This document shows positions 33,902-39,324 of a DNA stretch of 39,324 nt, one piece after another. The stretch comes from Chitinophagaceae bacterium (GTDB lineage: Bacteria; Bacteroidota; Bacteroidia; Chitinophagales; Chitinophagaceae), in the NCBI GenBank assembly GCA_025449935.1, contig JANWIJ010000093.1, positions 1-39,324 on the forward strand. The letters are read 5' to 3'. The notes under the pieces were generated by a model. It was not told where the DNA came from. It ran no database searches and worked only from the letters and a program-made list of their open reading frames with translations. Every line of letters starts with the position of its first letter. The first letter of the stretch is position 1. Both the position numbers and the translations under genes were made by a program.

Positions 33902-34990
33902 TCAGTAATATTTTTCCAGGATGGAAAACAGCCGTACCCTTATCTCCCGGATCGGCCTGGGCGTATTGCAAAGAAGAACATAGAATACCTGCTGATCCGG
34001 TAACCAGCAATAGTCGCTAATAAACCCTCCCTGGGAACCCGTATGCCCGGTCATGTCAATATTCCCTTCCCGGGTAATAAACCAGCTAAGACCCAAACGC
34101 TGGGGGAGTTCGTCTCTCCAGGCAGGAAAAGGATAAACCGTCCTGGACTTTCTTATCCAGCCCGCATCCAGGAACTTATGCTGTTGAATTGCCTGTTCAT
34201 ATTTCCAGAGTTCTTCCACGCTGCTCCATACCCCGCCATTGCCGGATGCGGCAAAGGTTGGTTCTTCACCATAATCAAGTTCATCAAATCCGCCTTTCTT
34301 GTTCTTAATATAGCCATGGGCAACACCAATTGCCGGGTGTGCCCCGTCCGTAATGGTAGAATTTGTCATACCCGATGGTTTGAAAATTTGTGCCGCTATA
34401 TAATCCTGCCATCGCTTCCCTGTTACCTGCTCAATAATTAAGGCAAGACCATTGAATGCCGGGTTTGAGTATTGGTATTTGGTCCCCGGTTCAAATAACA
34501 GGCTGTCTGTTTGTTTCAGTGGAGCAAAATTTTCTTCGTCCTTTGCGGTGAGATAGAATTCCCTTTCTTCATTCACTTTCCGGCTATCGGATATTCCGGA
34601 GCTATGGGTGAGTAAATGATAGAGTTTTACTTTTTTCGCCACAGTTTTATTCCTGAAATCAGGAAAATACCCGGAGAGATCATCTTCGAGTGATAGCCGC
34701 TTACCGGCGGCCAGTTTTAAAATTCCATAAGCAACAAACGTTTTACTGATAGACCCTGTATTAAACAGGGTAGCAGTACTAACCGGTTCTTTCGTTGTCA
34801 TATCTGCCATTCCAAAACCCTGCTGGTAAATGATGTTGTTATGTTTTACAACCAGCACCGCCCCGCCTGGTTCACCGGGGTTGAAATACGACTTAAATAA
34901 GGAATCAATCTCGCCGGCTATCCGGTGAGCTGGCTGCCCGTTCATATTAAGTGACCACAAAATGAATAAGGAAAATATATACCTGTACAT
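33902..34990 (-). CDS. Serine hydrolase of the beta-lactamase class C/PBP fold
   Basis: 362 residues. A signal peptide ends near residue 19 (LNMNGQ). The catalytic motif S80-I-S-K83 lies in LFNTGSISKTF, the second motif Tyr174-Ser-Asn176 in YQYSNPAFNG, and the third motif is HTGSQGG near residue 325 in place of KTG. These are the marks of PF00144 proteins, which include class C beta-lactamases, D-aminopeptidases and esterases. The HTG form suggests a peptidase or esterase rather than a true beta-lactamase. It is exported and followed on the same strand by the sigma-factor gene after 168 bp. Natural substrate unknown. Confidence 0.9.
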   Translation of the reverse strand: MYRYIFSLFILWSLNMNGQPAHRIAGEIDSLFKSYFNPGEPGGAVLVVKHNNIIYQQGFGMADMTTKEPVSTATLFNTGSISKTFVAYGILKLAAGKRLSLEDDLSGYFPDFRNKTVAKKVKLYHLLTHSSGISDSRKVNEEREFYLTAKDEENFAPLKQTDSLLFEPGTKYQYSNPAFNGLALIIEQVTGKRWQDYIAAQIFKPSGMTNSTITDGAHPAIGVAHGYIKNKKGGFDELDYGEEPTFAASGNGGVWSSVEELWKYEQAIQQHKFLDAGWIRKSRTVYPFPAWRDELPQRLGLSWFITREGNIDMTGHTGSQGGFISDYCWLPDQQVFYVLLCNTPRPIREIRVRLFSILEKYY

Positions 34991-35019
34991 GTCATGAATA
35001 AGATTTCAAAAGAAAATTC

Positions 35020-35445
35020 CTATTTAAGCAATTTGGCAAACTTCTGCAGGTCTGATATTTCCGCAGAAGATAACACTTCATTATTCTCGTATTTTGACTT
35101 CAGGAACAACACTCTTTTGTGCTCCGGGTATTGCGCCAGTATCCTTTCAATCAGCTGACCGGCAGCTTCATCTTTTTTATAAAGTGGTTCCGCCGCGGGC
35201 AACCCTGACTTGTACCGGTTGGGCCGTTTCAGGATGATGGCCTCGAGTGTGGCCAGTTTATTCGGGGGAATATTCTTCAGTTTTGCCGCCTTATTATATA
35301 ATCCTTCCAGTTGTTTCTTGCTAAGTCCTCCCCTTTCCTGGTATTGGAGCAGCAGGCTTTGGGCAAACGAGGATAATGGCTGGGCGGCAGCCACGGAATT
35401 TAAAATATCCAGAACAATATCTACCCCGGGTTTTAACCTGTTCAT
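35020..35445 (-). CDS. Small helical protein with internal duplication, function unknown
   Basis: 141 residues, no signal peptide or membrane segment, predicted largely helical. Two similar units are visible: residues about 27-57 (LLLQYQERGG-LSKKQLEGLYNKAAKL) and about 111-140 (LFLKSKYENNEVLSSAEISDLQKFAKLL). They are separated by a Pro-rich middle part (NIPPNKLATLEAIILKRPNRYKSGLP). The LS-x-x-(Q/E)-(I/L) core recalls helical motifs in phage and nucleic-acid-associated proteins, but I cannot name a family. It lies 29 bp upstream of the serine hydrolase gene on the same strand. Confidence 0.7.
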   Translation of the reverse strand: MNRLKPGVDIVLDILNSVAAAQPLSSFAQSLLLQYQERGGLSKKQLEGLYNKAAKLKNIPPNKLATLEAIILKRPNRYKSGLPAAEPLYKKDEAAGQLIERILAQYPEHKRVLFLKSKYENNEVLSSAEISDLQKFAKLLK

Positions 35446-35551
35446 AATTAAACGAAAGAGGAAAGTTACTCAGGTAAAAAGGAACGAACAATTTTTAGCA
35501 AGGATTTTGCTGTTAATGTTCACTTCCCATCTCCCCGTAAAACCGGAAATT

Positions 35552-36043
35552 ATGAAAAAAATATTCCTGCCTGCCCTCGTTTTGCTGATCGCCACCTGCG
35601 CCCAGGCGCAACTGAAAACAACAACTATTTGCCCCGCTTTCTATATTGATATCCTGGATGGGAAAGTAAATGAATTGTATCCCAATTCCACCAACGGTGA
35701 AATCAAAGGTAAGTTCCCCTGTTTCACCAGTACGGAAGAAGAAAGCTCCCCTTCTAAATGCGGCGGGAATGTGTTATACAAAGACAAGGATATCTATTTT
35801 TATACCGGGAGAGATTATGTTGAAATCAGGGAAAAATTCAAGGGCAAACTGAGTATCCCCTTGATGGGAGCAGCCCGAAATGGTCTTTTCAAATGGCTGG
35901 GCCTTCCTAAAATAAAAGATGCCGGCTGGGATGCTTTCCAGACAGCTTATGGCACACTGATCCTGTACTTCAATAAGGCAGGCCGGGTAAATAAGATACA
36001 ATTCAGCACCAAATCTACTGAATCATTGAACCTGTGTGAGTAA
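35552..36043 (+). CDS. Small exported protein with four cysteines, function unknown
   Basis: 163 residues from the ATG at 35552. A clear signal peptide (KKIFLPALVLLIATCAQAQ) precedes the mature part, whose cysteines (TTICPAF, KFPCFTS, PSKCGGN and the near-terminal NLCE) could make two disulfides. No known domain was recognised. The frame is open further upstream, but that part lies antisense to the neighbouring gene and lacks a signal sequence. The divergent gene starts at 35445, leaving about 106 bp for both promoters. Confidence 0.75.
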   Translation: MKKIFLPALVLLIATCAQAQLKTTTICPAFYIDILDGKVNELYPNSTNGEIKGKFPCFTSTEEESSPSKCGGNVLYKDKDIYFYTGRDYVEIREKFKGKLSIPLMGAARNGLFKWLGLPKIKDAGWDAFQTAYGTLILYFNKAGRVNKIQFSTKSTESLNLCE

Positions 36044-36172
36044 TCCCGCACCCCCTCCCGTTTGGTAACTTGTCAAGCCCCTGGCACCAATCGTCAAAGG
36101 AATTTTTATTCCCTGTTACTCCTGGCTTCCTTTGTGCTGACAATTCTTTATTCAACTTTAAAACATAATGTT

Positions 36173-36628
36173 ATGAAATCATTTACCAGTAGAACCCTCG
36201 CCCTGGCCGTCACTGTTGCTATGCTTGCATCCTTTACCGCTAAACCCGGTGGCGAAGGTTTTGAAATTTACCTGAATAACAAAATAGTATTGCAGCAATA
36301 CGGTAATGAAATGAATACGGTCAAAAGCCTGCAATTGAACCAAAGTTCTGCAGATGACAAGCTGACCATTAAATATCATCATTGTGGAAAAATTGGCAAG
36401 AACAGGGTAGTTACCATTAAGGACGGTCAGAATAAAGTGCTGAAAGTATTCCGGTTTACAGATGCTCCTGTACCCGTTTCAGCTATGAGTGTACAGGTGA
36501 AAGATATCCTGGATCTGAAAAAAGGAAGTAACAGTACCTTAAACCTTTACTACTCTTCCAGCGAATTGCCCGGTGGCAGAATGCTCGCGGCCATCAATAC
36601 AACCACCACCGCTGTTTCCCGGCTATAA
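36173..36628 (+). CDS. Small exported protein, function unknown
   Basis: 151 residues from the ATG at 36173. A signal peptide (RTLALAVTVAMLASFTAK) is followed by a beta-rich domain with GFEIYLNNKIVLQQYGNEM, TIKYHHCGKIGKNRVVTIKDGQNKVLKVF and a C-terminal strand. Similar short exported proteins with a YLNNKxVLQQ core occur in Bacteroidota, as far as I recall, without known function. An in-frame upstream start at 36062 would put residues of no signal character before the signal peptide, so it was not used. It is followed by a bidirectional terminator. Confidence 0.75.
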   Translation: MKSFTSRTLALAVTVAMLASFTAKPGGEGFEIYLNNKIVLQQYGNEMNTVKSLQLNQSSADDKLTIKYHHCGKIGKNRVVTIKDGQNKVLKVFRFTDAPVPVSAMSVQVKDILDLKKGSNSTLNLYYSSSELPGGRMLAAINTTTTAVSRL

Positions 36629-36651
36629 CAACTCTCATATACCAACCACAA

Positions 36652-36678
36652 AAAAGCCCTGTTTAAAACAGGGCTTTT
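36652..36678. terminator. Bidirectional terminator between convergent genes
   Basis: AAAAGCCCTG (36652-36661) pairs with CAGGGCTTTT (36669-36678) around a 7-base loop. A-rich on one side and T-rich on the other, it can serve both the 36173 gene and the DUF4476 gene. Confidence 0.82.
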
Positions 36679-36697
36679 ATAATTATTATTTTCGTTC

Positions 36698-38644
36698 TTA
36701 GTTATTTGTATAGGCATTCTTACTCACAAAATCCACTAACTCATCTTTGCTTTCCTGTCTTGTAAACAGGTTATATAACTGGGAAAAATTAGCAGGATCT
36801 GTAACATTATTATAAGACGATTTCGCCAGTTCAAGCCTGTTGGTTTCTGAACTCACCAATTCGATAAGCTTCCTGGTCTGTTCAACCGTAAAATAGTTAG
36901 TCTCGTTATTGAATATGACGCTTAATGCACTCATTTTAGCACCAAGTCCGAATGTCATCTGCACATTCCGGTACATGCTGTTATACTCGGCTTCGGTCAT
37001 TGGAGTCTTTATTGTTGTAACACCCCCGTTATCCATATCGGCTACAAACCTCGCCAGTTCATTTTTACTTGCCTGCGAATTGAACACATCGTACAGCTGG
37101 CTGAAATTGGCCTTATCCACCACGTTATCGTAGGCAGTTCTTGCTAAGGAAAGCCTGTCACTTTCAGACAAATTGAGCAGCAATAACTGGCGAACCTGGG
37201 AAGTGGTAAAATAATACTGCTCGTTCTTAAAGGCATCTGCTGTAAGCGTGAATTTAGTTGAAGAGCTCCACGAATTGCTTATGCTCCTGTGTAAGTTATT
37301 AAAATCCGTTTCACTCATGGCAATACCTGTTCCGTTGCCATTAGCATAACCCGCCACGTAGTTACTTAATTCATTCCGGCTGGACTGTGAACTGAGAATT
37401 TCATTAAACTGGGTATAGTTGGCCGGGTCAACCAGCGCCTTGTAAACTGTTTTTGCCAGTGTTAACCGGCTGGTTTCGTCATTCACAAGTTTGATCAGTT
37501 GTTTTGCCTGTGTTACTGTAAAATAATTTCCCGGTCCGGTAAATGCGGCTAACAGTGAATTATACCGGGTGGTGTAATTGTTCTGGTAAGAAACAGTTTG
37601 GTATAATTTATTGAATTCAACCGTACTCATTCCCTGGTTGGTAGTACCCACCTCATAGGAAGCCATATAAGTTTTGAGGTCTGCCCGGTTGGAAGAACTA
37701 TACATTAACGGCGCTACCTGGGCGTAATAATTTTCCCTGTCTGTAATCCCGCGGTAGGCCACTTTGGAAAGGTAAAACCTGTCAGTTTCCGTTGTAATAA
37801 GCTGGATCAGCTGTTTGGCCTGTGCTGAGGTGTAGTAGTTAAAATCTTTCATGAAAAAATTACTGAGGTAATAATTTTTATCCGCAGCACTGGTTTCGGC
37901 CTTTACTTCATTATAAATAACCTGGAATTTCTGGTTGCTCATCGGGACAACAACATTCCCATTATCAGTTGGATCACTATCCACGGGCAATGCAGCTATA
38001 TAATTATTTAATTCAGCACGGTTGGCAGTGCTCTTGAGCAAGGCACTAACCAGCGAAAAATTCTGCTGATCTGTGATTCTCGTATAGGAAAGTTTGGCAA
38101 GTTTTAACCGTAAGCTTTCGGAATTCACCAGTTGAATTAATCCGCTTGCCTGTTTGGCCGTAAATTTCTTATTGGTATTGCTAAACTCATTTTCAAGGAA
38201 ACTTCCGCGGGAAGAGGAGGAGTTCTTATTCCTGGTTGCCGTGTATAATTTATTGTATGCCGCTGTTGAAATGGGTTTATTACCACCGGTGCCCCAATTT
38301 TTTGTACGGGCTTCCGACAAGTTAACACTGCCGTCGGAGTTGATATCAATGGTCAGATCATATCCCTGGCGCAGGGTAAAACTGGTTTTAGTAGAAGCAG
38401 ACCTGTTACCCTGGTTTTTACGGATTATTTCAAGGGAATGTGTACCATTCGAAAGATCATTGATCACTACCGCCTGTTCTTTACTACCCGTTGTATTGCT
38501 GATGGCATAGGATTTATTATCAACGACAATTTGATTTATCCGGTTACCCGTTACATTGACGGTAACAGTTCCGGGATCCTGGGTTTGCGAAAAAGCAAAA
38601 CTTCCAATAAAAAGGAAGGCCAGGAGGCTAAATAAAGTTTTCAT
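36698..38644 (-). CDS. Secreted protein with five tandem DUF4476 repeats
   Basis: 648 residues. A signal peptide (to FAFSQ, about 20) precedes a beta-sandwich-like region (about 25-115, VTVNVTGNRINQIVVDNKS). Five repeats of about 95-100 residues follow, each with a start like MS-x4-F/Y-N-x-L/M, a central FT-x3-(A/V/T)-(K/R)-x-L-(I/L)-x-L and an R-x2-LA-K/R-x2-Y segment, ending in DP/DK-x-NF/NY. Repeat starts are near residues 124, 229, 343, 444 and 553. DUF4476 usually occurs once at a C-terminus, so five copies is a marked expansion. Function is unknown; an exported binding or scaffold role is possible. The only neighbour it clearly shares control with is the convergent gene, through one terminator. 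Confidence 0.85.
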   Translation of the reverse strand: MKTLFSLLAFLFIGSFAFSQTQDPGTVTVNVTGNRINQIVVDNKSYAISNTTGSKEQAVVINDLSNGTHSLEIIRKNQGNRSASTKTSFTLRQGYDLTIDINSDGSVNLSEARTKNWGTGGNKPISTAAYNKLYTATRNKNSSSSRGSFLENEFSNTNKKFTAKQASGLIQLVNSESLRLKLAKLSYTRITDQQNFSLVSALLKSTANRAELNNYIAALPVDSDPTDNGNVVVPMSNQKFQVIYNEVKAETSAADKNYYLSNFFMKDFNYYTSAQAKQLIQLITTETDRFYLSKVAYRGITDRENYYAQVAPLMYSSSNRADLKTYMASYEVGTTNQGMSTVEFNKLYQTVSYQNNYTTRYNSLLAAFTGPGNYFTVTQAKQLIKLVNDETSRLTLAKTVYKALVDPANYTQFNEILSSQSSRNELSNYVAGYANGNGTGIAMSETDFNNLHRSISNSWSSSTKFTLTADAFKNEQYYFTTSQVRQLLLLNLSESDRLSLARTAYDNVVDKANFSQLYDVFNSQASKNELARFVADMDNGGVTTIKTPMTEAEYNSMYRNVQMTFGLGAKMSALSVIFNNETNYFTVEQTRKLIELVSSETNRLELAKSSYNNVTDPANFSQLYNLFTRQESKDELVDFVSKNAYTNN

Positions 38645-38842
38645 ATTCTTATTTTCTTTTAATTGTTTTTAATTTTTTTTAATTGTGCCTGTACAGAAGT
38701 TCAAGTTCTATACCAAACACTTTTATATTTACTTTTTGGGTAGTTTCGTGACATTAATACAGAAGGGAAAACCAAGTGTAGAGAAATATCCCCGCAGTGA
38801 TACTTAACACCGGCTATCAGCACAACCTGGGATAAGATAAGA

Positions 38843-39324
38843 ATGAAAAATCTTCTTAGTTTTAACACAAAACCGATGCAACCTTTCTTCTCACTGAAGA
38901 TAACAACCATCCTGGTTACGCTCCTTTCTATTTGCCTGCAATGCACAACCGCTAAAAAAACAAGCGGCAAGCTGGAAAACCTGGTGATAATTCCCCGCTC
39001 GGGCTGGAAGGCAGGTGAGCCAAAACCATTTAAACAACACAGCCCTGTCCGCATCACGATTCATCATGAAGGAACACGGCTTGAAATAACCGATGATGCA
39101 GCGAAAAAAATAAAAAATATCCAGTCATGGGGAATGGGACCTGACAGAAAATGGGCTGATATTCCATACCATTTCCTGGTAGCCCCGGATGGTACTATTT
39201 ATGAAGGCAGGGCTGTTAACACGGTTGGGGAGACAGCTACGGAATATGATCCGACGGGTCATTTGCTGATAACCTGTCTTGGGAACCTGGAAGTCCAGGA
39301 ACTGCCAGCCATGCAATTGAATTC
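38843..39324 (+). CDS. N-acetylmuramoyl-L-alanine amidase (PGRP/amidase_2 fold), C-terminus cut by window edge
   Basis: The frame runs from the ATG at 38843 to the right edge (about 160 residues). An in-frame ATG at 38876 gives a neater signal peptide (MQPFFSLKITTILVTLLSI) and may be the true start. A Cys after the hydrophobic part (ICLQC) could be lipidated. The catalytic domain shows IPRSGWKAG, the first zinc-ligand region ITIHHEGT, IPYHFLVAPDGTIYEGR, and LLITCLGN near the edge. Such enzymes cleave the bond between N-acetylmuramic acid and the stem peptide. The last zinc ligand lies beyond the window. Confidence 0.85.
   Translation, partial: MKNLLSFNTKPMQPFFSLKITTILVTLLSICLQCTTAKKTSGKLENLVIIPRSGWKAGEPKPFKQHSPVRITIHHEGTRLEITDDAAKKIKNIQSWGMGPDRKWADIPYHFLVAPDGTIYEGRAVNTVGETATEYDPTGHLLITCLGNLEVQELPAMQLN

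Noticed and set aside
33902-34990. Antibiotic-resistance beta-lactamase
   Set aside because: The third motif is HTG and the overall form fits D-aminopeptidase/esterase relatives; fold alone does not show resistance.
35210-35551. N-terminal extension of the 35552 exported protein
   Set aside because: It is antisense to the 35020-35445 gene, and a clean signal peptide starts at 35552.
36062-36172. Upstream start for the 36173 exported protein
   Set aside because: It would bury the signal peptide; the ATG at 36173 gives a normal exported protein.
1-39324. Mobile element, CRISPR array, toxin-antitoxin or phage-defence island
   Set aside because: No transposase, integrase, spaced direct repeats, known defence genes or tRNA-bounded insertion was found on either strand.

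Overview
The window looks like chromosomal DNA of a Bacteroidota member, most likely family Chitinophagaceae or a close relative. The evidence is a SusC/RagA TonB-linked receptor, the type IX secretion protein PorQ, DUF5683 and DUF4476 proteins, several Bacteroidota-type outer-membrane barrels, LytS/LytTR signalling, a probable serine palmitoyltransferase, weak Shine-Dalgarno use, and promoters of the Bacteroidota type (TAnnTTTG at -7). I see no tRNA, rRNA, CRISPR array, insertion sequence or prophage. It reads as ordinary core/accessory chromosome with intact genes; only the SusC gene (left edge) and an amidase gene (right edge) are cut.

Layout. 1-2336 (-): SusC-like receptor, C-terminus outside the window. 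2771-4570 (+): LytS-type kinase and LytTR regulator pair. 4611-5591 (-): LuxE-like acyl-protein synthetase. 5645-6957 (+): lipoprotein and a UbiA-like membrane protein. 6988-12610 (+): a tightly packed row of an M42 aminopeptidase, a 51-residue one-pass membrane protein with a DPGSGS motif, a two-domain SAM methyltransferase whose N-terminal half carries a kinase-like active-site pattern, and two tandem sulfatase/phosphotransferase-like membrane enzymes. A PIG-L deacetylase with its own promoter follows (12656-13288). This block looks like a surface-glycan or envelope-lipid modification unit.

13293-20222 (-): porQ, lon, two outer-membrane barrel proteins and a membrane-anchored metallophosphoesterase. 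20390-26295 (+): parA, parB, a DUF5683 protein and dapB, then a TPR histidine kinase placed 5 bp after dapB and its NarL-type regulator. A palindrome overlaps the apparent dapB promoter. 26414-31650 (+): DinB-like protein, probable serine palmitoyltransferase, dipeptidyl peptidase IV and ubiX, separated by clear hairpin terminators. One strong terminator points the other way (30803-30822, - strand) and serves no annotated gene, so a small RNA is possible there.

31732-33733 (-): an ECF sigma factor gene overlapping a gene for an unusual protein with a cytoplasmic head, one inner-membrane helix, a disordered periplasmic linker of about 200 residues and a C-terminal outer-membrane barrel. This matches the architecture of the dual membrane-spanning anti-sigma factors (Dma) described in Bacteroides, and it is the most striking regulatory system in the window. 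33902-35445 (-): a beta-lactamase-fold serine hydrolase and a small helical protein with an internal duplication. 35552-36628 (+): two small exported proteins. 36698-38644 (-): a secreted protein with five DUF4476 repeats. 38843-39324 (+): start of a PGRP/amidase_2 peptidoglycan amidase.

Functions were assigned by reading motifs and architecture by eye, with no database search. Promoters rest on matches to the TAnnTTTG pattern and are suggestions.
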